From: UBA9653 sp014859835
GTDB lineage: Archaea; Thermoplasmatota; Thermoplasmata; UBA10834
NCBI GenBank assembly: GCA_014859835.1
Contig: JACZKW010000105.1
Location: forward strand, 1-26,097
Direction: 5' to 3'
DNA length: 26,097 bases
The notes below the pieces were generated by a model, which did no database searches, was not told where the DNA came from, and saw only the letters and a program-made list of their open reading frames with translations. Below, piece after piece: positions 7,004-14,609 of the stretch (its first letter is position 1; each line of letters begins with the position of its first letter). The position numbers and the translations under genes are program-made.

Positions 7004-8596
7004 TCACACTCTCTTGCCCAGGAGCTCGTTGACGACGTATTGATATGTGTCCTGTGGATTCAGCATCTTCCTGAAGTATCTGTAGTCATCGGAGTCCAAC
7101 TCGCCAAGGAGATATGCAGCGGACCCGTAGCTTATGGTTCCGATAATCGCAAGGAATATGAGCGATATCCAGTCGATCGATGGCACCACCAACCATCTGA
7201 CGACATACATGGACGCCACCATGGCAATCGCGCTCAGAAGGTGTCTGAACGATCGCGAGTTCGGGAGTATCTTGCCTATTCGCCATGCCATGTATCTGAG
7301 GGTGAAGAAATAGAATATTGAGGTCGCCAGCAGTGCGAGCCCCGCCCCAGTGCCTTTCAATCCCAGCATGGGTATCCCCAGAAACGTCTTCGGGACCAGT
7401 ATTATCATCAGTGCCAGCTGCACCAACAATCCACCGGTCCCGACCATGAACAGGGTAACGGGTCTTCCCACGCCTGCAATGACCGACCTGAGCGGGAGCA
7501 CTAACGCGAGGACTGCGCCGGCGAGGACAAGGATGTTCATAGTAGTGATCGCTGTGGAGAATTCCTCAGTCAGGAAGATCCTTAGGATATCGGAACCGAA
7601 AACCAAGTAGAAAGCGGCGGTAGGAATGACCACTAATGACACATATCTCTCGGCTTGATTGACGACATCCCAGCTCGCTCCGACATCGTTCTTTATGAAG
7701 TAAGTAGTGACGGACGGGAGAATGAGCGTCGCCACGGATAACGAAAAGACACCAACGAAGACAGCCATCCTCTGCACGCCGAAATAGAGTCCCAACTCCG
7801 TCTCCCCCCAGAAATAGCCGACGATCCATTTATCGAGATACAGGTCCAGTATGATCGTCACCGAAACTACGAAGACCGGTACGAGCGAGCGGATGTAGCT
7901 CATCATCATCATTCGGTCCGGGACCGAAATGGGATAGCGACGCATGAGCAATGCCACGAGCAGGACAGAGGTGATCATTCCGGCGGCGTACGCTGCGGAC
8001 AGAAGGGCGGGGCCATTGTAGCTGCTGCCCATCACGGATGTGGCCACGTAGATCACGAACACGACTCGCACGATGAGTTCCAATATGGCTGGAACCTGCA
8101 CCTTCGCACTCGCATCCAAAGCGTCGAACGTGTGAGTCGCGATCTGACTGATCCCGAGAAGGATGTAGTAGACCAGAAAGACGTACATCGAATCAACGAG
8201 TTGGGTCAGGACATATGAATCGGTTGGCATGCCCGCACCCATGTATCCATCCTTCCACAACTCAATCATGAAGAATGTGATGACCGCGAAGATCGCCAGG
8301 AGCGTTAGCCGTATCGCTGCATATGCCCCGATGCATTTTGCGACGTCGATCGAATGCTTGATGTGGGTCCTGTGTACCGAGCCCATTCCGAAGTCTGAAA
8401 GGAAGCTCAGGATGCCCACGGACGCCATCGCATAGCCGAGTATGCCGAGGACGGATGGCCCCATGTTCTTCGCTATGAACACGAGTGCCGTCGTTCCGAG
8501 AACTGCGCCCAAAACACTATTCAAGACCGAGAGGGCAGCCTTAGAACTCATCAGCCTATCAGGGGTGGCTGCTGTGCTGGCGCCCTCCTCAGGCAT
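7004..8596 (-). CDS. MOP-superfamily polysaccharide/lipid-linked oligosaccharide flippase
   Basis: A 530-residue protein with 12-14 hydrophobic helices spread over its whole length and a short polar N-terminus. It has the Wzx/RfbX-type layout: early helix 'LNSVLGAVLGTTALVFIAKNMGP', 'LSFLSDFGMGSVHRTHIKH', a central 'DLYLDKWIVGYFWGETELGLY' segment typical of polysaccharide-biosynthesis exporters, and 'LPLRSVIAGVGRPV' in the second half. Such proteins move lipid-linked sugars across the membrane, which fits the glycosyltransferase genes at 784-5059. The start at 8596 lies about 26 bases from a strong box A, so the mRNA may be leaderless; an internal ATG at 8551 is the alternative. The substrate is unknown. 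Confidence 0.85.
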   Translation of the reverse strand: MPEEGASTAATPDRLMSSKAALSVLNSVLGAVLGTTALVFIAKNMGPSVLGILGYAMASVGILSFLSDFGMGSVHRTHIKHSIDVAKCIGAYAAIRLTLLAIFAVITFFMIELWKDGYMGAGMPTDSYVLTQLVDSMYVFLVYYILLGISQIATHTFDALDASAKVQVPAILELIVRVVFVIYVATSVMGSSYNGPALLSAAYAAGMITSVLLVALLMRRYPISVPDRMMMMSYIRSLVPVFVVSVTIILDLYLDKWIVGYFWGETELGLYFGVQRMAVFVGVFSLSVATLILPSVTTYFIKNDVGASWDVVNQAERYVSLVVIPTAAFYLVFGSDILRIFLTEEFSTAITTMNILVLAGAVLALVLPLRSVIAGVGRPVTLFMVGTGGLLVQLALMIILVPKTFLGIPMLGLKGTGAGLALLATSIFYFFTLRYMAWRIGKILPNSRSFRHLLSAIAMVASMYVVRWLVVPSIDWISLIFLAIIGTISYGSAAYLLGELDSDDYRYFRKMLNPQDTYQYVVNELLGKRV

Positions 8597-8607
8597 GAAT
8601 CCTAAAG

Positions 8608-8628
8608 ATATGGGTACCCATATAAATC
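8608..8628 (-). promoter_or_regulatory. Flippase promoter with perfect 16-bp palindrome
   Basis: The minus strand reads ATTTATATGG (8619-8628), a good box A, about 26 bases from the flippase ATG. Bases 8608-8623 form a perfect palindrome, ATATGGGTACCCATAT, that covers the downstream half of the box A and extends toward the start site. That is a natural place for a dimeric repressor to block TBP/TFB or polymerase. Confidence 0.55.
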
Positions 8629-8646
8629 TATGGAATTGAGCTAGGT

Positions 8647-9771
8647 TCAGATGGAGGCCGCGACTCGCTTCACGATCTCCAATCCTTTCTCTATGTTCTC
8701 TTCAGAATTCGCATATGAGAATCTCAGGTGGCCCTCGCCCAGGGACCCGAAGGCGCTACCTGGAGCGCATATGACCCCTTCCTTCAGGATCCTCATGGCG
8801 AAATCATCCGATGGCAGGTTCTGCGAGTATTTCGGGAACGCATAGAACGCGCCTCCGATAGGCGTTGTAGAGAATGTCGGTATCTCCTGCAGCTTCCTCA
8901 GGGCGATATCCCTCCTCCTCCTGAAGGTGTCCTGGAGCTGTTTCTTGAACCGTTCTCCGTGCTTCAACCCCTCGAGCACCGCATATTGGGTAGGCGTCGA
9001 TGGGCACGCGAGTGCGTAATACTGCACCTTCGAGAGCTGCTGGACTATTTCCTTGGAGGTCGCGACATATCCGATCCTCCATCCCGTTGCTGCCAATGAT
9101 TTCGAGAACGAATCGATGATTATGGTATCGTCATGGAAACGAGCGAATGACCAATGATCACCATCATAGATGAAATTGTGATACACCTCGTCCGAGAGGA
9201 TATAGAGGTCGTGTTCAGCAGCTATGTCGCAGATCGCCTTCACGCATTCCTTTGGGAAAACCGACCCAGTCGGGTTGGATGGGCTGTTCACGATTATCGC
9301 TTTGGTCCTAGGGGTCACAAGGGATTTCATCTCCTCTATGTCAGGCATGAAGGAGTTCTCATGCGTCAGTGAGTATTCCACCGGACGGCCCCCTGCAAGC
9401 GCAACGTCCGGACCGTAGATGATGAAGCCGGGATTGGGTACGAGGACCTCGTCACCCTCGTCAATGATCGTATCGCATGCTATCATCATACCCTCGGTCG
9501 CTCCCGCAGTGATGATTATGTTCTCAAATGTGATATCGTGCCTGAAGCGCTTGAGACTCTTCGCTATGGACTCACGCAACTCCGTGATTCCAGCGCTTGG
9601 CCCGTACTTGTTCCGGCCAGCGTCCAAGGCCCTCTTGAACGCCTCGATTGTCTCCGGCGGTGGCTGGACGTCCGGCTCTCCGAGGCCGAGGTTGATGGCA
9701 CCTGGTGGTGCAGATTCGAACAGCCTCCTTATCCCTGACATCTTCAACGATGCGACTCGCTTGGGAAACAT
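8647..9771 (-). CDS. Class I/II pyridoxal-phosphate aminotransferase (AspC-like)
   Basis: A 374-residue fold-type I aminotransferase of usual length. Motifs include 'INLGLGEPDVQPPPETI' at the substrate entry, 'TAGATEGMMIACDTI' for cofactor phosphate binding, 'NSPSNPTGSVFPKE' for the cofactor ring, 'ILSDEVYHNFIYDG' with the pyridine-N Asp and Tyr, and the Schiff-base Lys224 in 'SFSKSLAATGWRIGY'. It moves amino groups between an amino acid and a 2-oxoacid; aspartate or an aromatic amino acid is likely but not decidable. I chose the ATG at 9771 ('MFPKRVASLKMSGIRRLFE'), the family's usual N-terminus. The 213 further residues available upstream to an ATG at 10410 have no family match and lie antisense to the clostripain gene. 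There is no clear ribosome site, and a box A at 9797-9806 suggests a nearly leaderless mRNA. Confidence 0.92.
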   Translation of the reverse strand: MFPKRVASLKMSGIRRLFESAPPGAINLGLGEPDVQPPPETIEAFKRALDAGRNKYGPSAGITELRESIAKSLKRFRHDITFENIIITAGATEGMMIACDTIIDEGDEVLVPNPGFIIYGPDVALAGGRPVEYSLTHENSFMPDIEEMKSLVTPRTKAIIVNSPSNPTGSVFPKECVKAICDIAAEHDLYILSDEVYHNFIYDGDHWSFARFHDDTIIIDSFSKSLAATGWRIGYVATSKEIVQQLSKVQYYALACPSTPTQYAVLEGLKHGERFKKQLQDTFRRRRDIALRKLQEIPTFSTTPIGGAFYAFPKYSQNLPSDDFAMRILKEGVICAPGSAFGSLGEGHLRFSYANSEENIEKGLEIVKRVAASI

Positions 9772-9783
9772 CAAGATGGTTAA

Positions 9784-9806
9784 CGTACACATTCGTACAT
9801 TAATAG
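9784..9806 (-). promoter_or_regulatory. Aminotransferase promoter with CGTACA repeats
   Basis: On the minus strand a TATTAATG box A-like element (about 9797-9806) lies near 30 bases upstream of the ATG at 9771. On the plus strand CGTACA occurs at 9784-9789 and 9794-9799, exactly ten bases (one helical turn) apart, between the box A and the start codon. It is a possible Lrp/AsnC-type site; the regulator is unknown. Confidence 0.35.
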
Positions 9807-10000
9807 TTCGGGGATACAAACGCGCAGGATAAACCATGATAGCAAGGAACATGAACCCAGGCGAGGCCGCGACCAAGATCGCATAAGAGGGAATCACTGG
9901 CCCGTCTGAGCCATGACAACATTCAACTAGCGCAAATGCCCTCTTGGTGCTGCGAGACGGACGGACCGCATGGGTTCCCATCTTGCATAGGGGGAAAATC

Positions 10001-11323
10001 ATGATAGCTCGGCGGATAGCATTGGCGATTGCGTTTTGTGGACTGTTCTCATCAGCATTCATGGCAGGTGGTCTTTCTGCCCAATGCGCATCGATTTCGG
10101 AAAACGGTTCTTTGGCCAGCGTTTCGGATGATCTCGCGGCACAGGAGAGAAATCCTGAGAGATCTTGGACCATCGGGATGTATTGGGCGGCAGATAACAA
10201 CATAGACAGCATGACGGATACTTTCCTTGATATCTGGCTCGACAATCTCTGGAACCGTGATGACGTCTCTCTGGCGATATTCATAGACAGGCTGGAACTT
10301 CCCGCCAACATAAGCACGGTCACCGAGGAAGGTTGGATCGAGAGGGAATGCATGGGTGATGTCAACTCATCTGATCCAGAGACATTGTCCGATTTCATCG
10401 AATTCTTCATGACTGAGCAGTATCTCGAAGCCGAGCATTACATGCTCGTTGTTCAAGACCATGGCCTCGGCTACCTTGGCATCTGTGTCGATGAGGGTGA
10501 GGAGGGTAGACCATGGATGAGCATCGACGGACTAGGAAGAGCTCTGGATAAGGCAACGGCTACGACCGGGAAGAAGCTCGATATAATCGATCTCGATGCA
10601 TGCACGCTCGCAACGGTCGAAGTGGCCTACGAACTCAGGAATAAGGCATCATACCTTGTTGCTTCAGAAATTGCAGTGCCATTCGACGGAATCAACTATA
10701 TGGCTCTCCTCGATGGGTTGTCGGAGGAGCCAGACATACTGCCCCTTGACCTCGCGTGCAAGATGGTGGACGACTGCGAGGAGTGGTACTCGGCACCTCT
10801 TGGCACATATCCCACGCTATATCCGTACATGCAGGATTTCACCACGCTTTCTGTGATGGACCTGAGCAAGATGGACGGCGTCGGGACCGCATTCGCTGCG
10901 CTCTCTGAAGAGCTTCTTCCGAAGGACGGGACATTGATCACACCATTCAATACTGCAGCGCAGCAGCATTTCATCGCCATGTGGGAGAACAACATGGGCT
11001 GTGGATTCAACTCGGATATCCGTGGGATGTTCGGAGAGCTCGCAGAGGTCCTCGCAGATTCCCACCCGGTCGTTGCATCTCTATGTAAGGACATCGTGAG
11101 CGCCGCGGACGATGTGATCGTGAAGAACTGGGAGAGCTGGAGGACGAGGGATAGACTGTCCGGGATGGCCGTATTTGTCCCCCCGTCGATAGGCATATAC
11201 GATGTGAATTGGGACAGCCTCTATCGAGTATACGACACGCTGGAACTTGATTTCGTGACCGACAGCGGGTGGGACGAAATCCTCCTGAAGTACTTCTGTA
11301 CGATGAGACAGCACGGGGTATGA
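10001..11323 (+). CDS. Secreted clostripain-family (C11) cysteine peptidase
   Basis: A 440-residue protein with a signal peptide (two Arg, then a hydrophobic stretch to about residue 24 ending 'GGLSAQCA'). It has the clan CD catalytic pattern: the His in 'VVQDHGLGYLG' (His154) and the Cys in 'IIDLDACTLATVE' (Cys201), each after a hydrophobic strand, as in clostripain and related peptidases. The clan cleaves after specific P1 residues, Arg or Lys in clostripain itself. The start ATG at 10001 is preceded by AGGGGG at a good distance; an ATG at 9944 would bury the signal peptide behind 19 polar residues. There is no C-terminal membrane anchor, so release from the cell or a lipid anchor (Cys28 region) are both possible. 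No partner gene is adjacent. The catalytic pair supports an active enzyme; the substrate is unknown. Confidence 0.85.
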   Translation: MIARRIALAIAFCGLFSSAFMAGGLSAQCASISENGSLASVSDDLAAQERNPERSWTIGMYWAADNNIDSMTDTFLDIWLDNLWNRDDVSLAIFIDRLELPANISTVTEEGWIERECMGDVNSSDPETLSDFIEFFMTEQYLEAEHYMLVVQDHGLGYLGICVDEGEEGRPWMSIDGLGRALDKATATTGKKLDIIDLDACTLATVEVAYELRNKASYLVASEIAVPFDGINYMALLDGLSEEPDILPLDLACKMVDDCEEWYSAPLGTYPTLYPYMQDFTTLSVMDLSKMDGVGTAFAALSEELLPKDGTLITPFNTAAQQHFIAMWENNMGCGFNSDIRGMFGELAEVLADSHPVVASLCKDIVSAADDVIVKNWESWRTRDRLSGMAVFVPPSIGIYDVNWDSLYRVYDTLELDFVTDSGWDEILLKYFCTMRQHGV

Positions 11324-11399
11324 AGGAATCGGGCAGCATCAGGTGAATGGCCGACAGGCCAGCGCCTTCAAATAACCTCAGATCTATTGCGGAATTACA

Positions 11400-12917
11400 A
11401 TGCAAGGTCCATATCCGAAAAAGAAGCCTCTGAAGACAGTCATAGGGACCTTCGAGCTCTTCGGACAGGAGATCGTCGAGCTATCACCATCGTTCTTCAA
11501 ATTCTTCGGCAGGCTGCCGAAACTCGTTCAGAGGTCGATCAAGCTCACCCTACCGTTCGTGGCGCTGTTGCTGATGACCATTCTGCCACTTCCTGTGGAT
11601 CAGCAGATACAGTATGCGCTTGCGATCTTCGTCTGCATATCTATGCTGTGGACCTTCGGTGCTCTGCCTCTTCCGGTGACCGCACTACTGGTTCCGGTTC
11701 TGCTCACATTCTATGGCATATTCCACACGACGGAGGCTTTGGTGCCTTTTGCGGATCCGGTAGTCTATCTGCTAATGGGTGGACTGATATTGGCCGAGGC
11801 TTTCCGAAAGCACGGTGTGGACAGAAGATTGGCATATTCGATTGTGTCGAAGTTTGGAGGAGAGATCAACAAGATACTCTTCTCGTTCATGCTCGTCGCG
11901 GCTGTCCTATCGATGTGGATATCAAACACCGCGACCGTCGCGCTCCTCATACCAGTTGTGCTCGGTCTCGCGTCAAAGGCAGGTGAGGAGAAGGGACGGC
12001 TCTCTGTGCTCTTCCTGCTTGGCATAGGCATCGGATCCGCGATAGGAGGCATGGCCACAGTAACGGGATCGGCCCCCAACGCAGTCGCATCATCATTACT
12101 AGCAACCAGGCTAGCAGAGGACGGGATGGCGTGGACCTTTGTCGATTGGATGAAGATCGGCCTACCAACGAGCATGGCTCTGCTGGTCATCGCATGGTTT
12201 CTCCTCCTGAAAGTGTTCCCAGTCAAGATCAAATCATTGGACATATCCTCAGTCAGCAAGGAGCTGAAAGAGATGGGGCGCTTGAGCGCGGGCGAGAAGA
12301 AAACCCTGGGCATCTTCCTGCCGACCGTCGCCCTGTGGATCGTGGGTGCGAACATAGGTGAGATGCTCGGATTCCCTGCGAGTTTTATGAGCGCAACTAT
12401 CGTTGCGCTCGGTGCAGTGGTCATCCTGTTCGCCACTAGAACCCTCGATTGGCAGGATGCGCGCACAATCTCATGGGACATCTTCCTGATAATCGGCGCG
12501 GGACTGGCCTTGGGCGAAGGACTCCAAGTATCTGGAGCTGCTGGATGGATGGCCGAGCAATTGATCAGCGTGACTCATGGCTTCCACATACTCGTGATCA
12601 TGTTGATAATCGCAGGAGTGTCTGTGACACTGTCCAATTTCATGAGCAACACGGCCACCGCGGCAATCCTGGCACCAGTGCTTATCGGAATGTCCTCGGC
12701 GCTCAGCGTTGACCCGAAGCTGCTAGTTCTCGTATGTGGGTTATGCGTGTCCTTATCATTCATGACCCCGATTGGAACTCCACCGTTCACTCTGATATTC
12801 TCCACGGGGATAGTATCCAGAAGAGACATAGCGATTGGAGGGATGAGGGTGACGCTCCCTGCGATATTGATAGTGGTTTTGATGGTATACATATTCGTCA
12901 AGTTCGGACTAGTCTAG
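11400..12917 (+). CDS. DASS/SLC13-family sodium:anion symporter
   Basis: A 505-residue transporter with a polar N-terminal segment of about 55 residues and then 11-12 hydrophobic helices in two inverted halves. The family's duplicated Ser-Asn-Thr sodium/substrate motifs are both present: 'WISNTATVALLIP' (~residues 177-189) and 'NFMSNTATAAILAP' (~residues 413-426). The first half also has 'GSAIGGMATVTGSAPNAVAS' and the second 'MTPIGTPPFTLIFSTG'. The family couples Na+ entry to uptake of dicarboxylates, citrate, sulfate or phosphate; the actual substrate cannot be told. No ribosome site precedes the ATG, and an AT-rich AAATAAC element near 11369-11375 would allow a leaderless mRNA. It is followed after 20 bp by a small Rossmann-fold gene, probably in one transcript. 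Confidence 0.9.
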   Translation: MQGPYPKKKPLKTVIGTFELFGQEIVELSPSFFKFFGRLPKLVQRSIKLTLPFVALLLMTILPLPVDQQIQYALAIFVCISMLWTFGALPLPVTALLVPVLLTFYGIFHTTEALVPFADPVVYLLMGGLILAEAFRKHGVDRRLAYSIVSKFGGEINKILFSFMLVAAVLSMWISNTATVALLIPVVLGLASKAGEEKGRLSVLFLLGIGIGSAIGGMATVTGSAPNAVASSLLATRLAEDGMAWTFVDWMKIGLPTSMALLVIAWFLLLKVFPVKIKSLDISSVSKELKEMGRLSAGEKKTLGIFLPTVALWIVGANIGEMLGFPASFMSATIVALGAVVILFATRTLDWQDARTISWDIFLIIGAGLALGEGLQVSGAAGWMAEQLISVTHGFHILVIMLIIAGVSVTLSNFMSNTATAAILAPVLIGMSSALSVDPKLLVLVCGLCVSLSFMTPIGTPPFTLIFSTGIVSRRDIAIGGMRVTLPAILIVVLMVYIFVKFGLV

Positions 12918-12937
12918 GAGGACGGGGTGGTTAATCG

Positions 12938-13279
12938 ATGAGAGTGTTGGTGATTGGTGCGGGGAAGTTCGGCGTGCGTGTGATAAAGCAGCTTAGGAAG
13001 AATCCGAAGCTGGAAATAATCGTGGCAGACCCACATGAGACCCCGGAGGCGGTCGCACAAGGGCTCATACCCAAAGTGGACATCAGGGCTCATGTGACCA
13101 CGCTCAACTTCGATGAGGTGGTTGAGAAGGTTCGCCCAGATTTCGTTGTCCTCGCAAGGACGCTGCAGGATTGGGAGAAGACGGATACTCCCATGGGAAC
13201 CCAGTACGTGGTCGGCATGGAGAGAGAACTCACGAAATCAGACGTCCCGGTCTTGCCCCTATCAGAAGATGTACTCTGA
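12938..13279 (+). CDS. Stand-alone small Rossmann-fold (TrkA-N-like) protein
   Basis: A 113-residue soluble protein starting 'MRVLVIGAGKFGVRVIKQL', a textbook dinucleotide-binding beta-alpha-beta with GxGxxG at residues ~7-12. The second strand ends 'LEIIVADPHET' and the third 'RPDFVVLARTL'. It resembles only the nucleotide-binding core of TrkA-N/RCK or dehydrogenase proteins and has no catalytic or TrkA-C domain. The second strand ends in Asp, which usually selects NAD(H) over NADP(H). It lies 20 bp after the DASS transporter with a GGTGG ribosome site, so the two are almost certainly one operon. A ligand-sensing subunit that gates or reports on the transporter is a sensible guess by analogy with KTN subunits of K+ channels, but it is only inference. 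Confidence 0.72.
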   Translation: MRVLVIGAGKFGVRVIKQLRKNPKLEIIVADPHETPEAVAQGLIPKVDIRAHVTTLNFDEVVEKVRPDFVVLARTLQDWEKTDTPMGTQYVVGMERELTKSDVPVLPLSEDVL

Positions 13280-13328
13280 CCAATAGCGCATCAGTGCACG
13301 ACGGTCGATCCGTCAAACGATTCGCAGA

Positions 13329-14213
13329 TCATATCACTCCGAGATGACCGATTGCCAGGAGTTCACGAGGAAATGGGCTGACTGCCCTTGCCGATCGAGA
13401 GACACGGACAACGCCCTCGGTCATCAATGAGAATCCTTCATCCAAGAAAATATCCTTTGCCAGCTCGTTCGATGTGGATATACCTACATCGGTCCTCCGG
13501 TCGGGCAGCCTGGCAATAGCTGATCGAAGCATCGCTCGAGCAGTCTTCTTATCAGGATGATTCATGAACCAAGGACCCAAAGGGTTCAATTCAGAGCCCT
13601 TTCTAGCTATGAGCATCGCGGTCACCGAACTGCCGACCAATCTCGCGACAGGATACTCAGGAGGATCAGTCTTCATGGCGTATTGGAAATCACTCTCATG
13701 AAAGCCCATCATCCTCGACTGACATTCCGACATGGACAAGGTCTCCTCAAGATCGAGCAGTCTGAACTCAGCGTCCGAGGTTGCGTCCACGGTGTTCTGC
13801 TGTCCGCTTGTTCCAGGATGCTTGCAGAAGAATGAGATCTCTTCGACCCTCTTGAATCCGAATTGTGTGTAGAATTCCGCGACATCCGGCATCGCGTGCA
13901 ATTCCACATTATCCACATCTAGAGAATCCAGGTTCTGAAGAGCGTCGCGCATCATCCTTGCGCCGAGCCTCTTCTTCCTCCAACCCTCTTTCACAATCAC
14001 ATGGACTATGAATGCGGTCTTCCCGAAATTGATCAGGGTGATAAGACCGACAATCTCACCATTAATCTCAGCCACTATGGAGTTCCTAGTGTCAAGGGCG
14101 AATATCCTGCGAATCTCATGAAACTCCCAACCCCAATTCTCCTGGTCAATCAGTGAGAAGACTTGATCCAGGTCGGTGTCAACCATTAATCGTATGGATG
14201 GTTCGTCAGCCAT
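13329..14213 (-). CDS. Two-domain GNAT-family N-acetyltransferase
   Basis: A 294-residue protein. Residues ~5-130 are a GNAT domain: 'IRLMVDTDLDQVFSLI' at the start, 'NSIVAEINGEIVGLI' as the central strands, and the acetyl-CoA loop in 'VKEGWRKKRLGARMM', followed by 'FYTQFGFKRVEE'. Residues ~155-290 look like the second acetyltransferase-like domain seen in the YitH/Acetyltransf_18 group, which lacks a clear cofactor loop and ends '(L)AKDIFLDEGFSLM'. The acceptor is unknown. The start at 14213 ('MADEPSIRLM') is preferred to an ATG at 14330, because the 39 added residues look like non-coding translation and the promoter at 14242-14253 lies between them. It is convergent with the Rossmann gene and has no operon partner. 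Confidence 0.8.
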   Translation of the reverse strand: MADEPSIRLMVDTDLDQVFSLIDQENWGWEFHEIRRIFALDTRNSIVAEINGEIVGLITLINFGKTAFIVHVIVKEGWRKKRLGARMMRDALQNLDSLDVDNVELHAMPDVAEFYTQFGFKRVEEISFFCKHPGTSGQQNTVDATSDAEFRLLDLEETLSMSECQSRMMGFHESDFQYAMKTDPPEYPVARLVGSSVTAMLIARKGSELNPLGPWFMNHPDKKTARAMLRSAIARLPDRRTDVGISTSNELAKDIFLDEGFSLMTEGVVRVSRSARAVSPFPRELLAIGHLGVI

Positions 14214-14609
14214 AATCCCGGATACTGGAATATGATGAGCGCCTAATATACCCACGCAGACCATTGATCTCAAGGGAGTCAACGTACATGCACCCAATGA
14301 GAACTGGCCTTTGAAGAACCTGACCAACACAATCGCATTCGTAGCTACAGTCGCAGAGAGAATGCAGAGGATGGAATCGCCCCATAAGTCAGTGACCGAT
14401 TAGAATCTTGATGGGCGTCGAGAGTCGTCACGCAGAGATTAACAGGATCTTGACCAGCCCGGCGAATGTCTTGGGGCAAGAAGAGTGGCCCATATTTGAA
14501 TATCGAAGAGGTTTGGTGAGATTATACGTGCGCTTTAATTATTCAATCGATGTGTCCCGTTGATTGATGTGGCACAACGATCGAACAGACGCGCCCCGGA
14601 GCTGCCTCA
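14214..14609. other. Intergenic region between GNAT and MMPL genes, with GNAT promoter
   Basis: The main element is GTATATTA on the minus strand (within 14242-14253), a box A that puts a start near 14221, eight bases before the GNAT ATG. The rest shows no RNA gene. One 50-codon plus-strand ORF (14411-14563) exists but has no ribosome site or recognisable motif. The MMPL gene's 3' end lies at the right border; no convincing hairpin-plus-T terminator was seen. Confidence 0.45.

Noticed and set aside
9772..10410. Extension of the aminotransferase reading frame by 213 residues to an ATG at 10410
   Set aside because: The added residues have no aminotransferase likeness, lie antisense to the clostripain gene, and the family N-terminus begins at 9771 next to a box A.
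14214..14330. Longer GNAT start at 14330
   Set aside because: The box A at 14242-14253 would lie inside the coding region and the extra residues do not resemble the family.
14411..14563. 50-codon plus-strand ORF in the GNAT-MMPL gap
   Set aside because: No ribosome site, weak promoter and no recognisable motif; kept only as a note in the intergenic entry.
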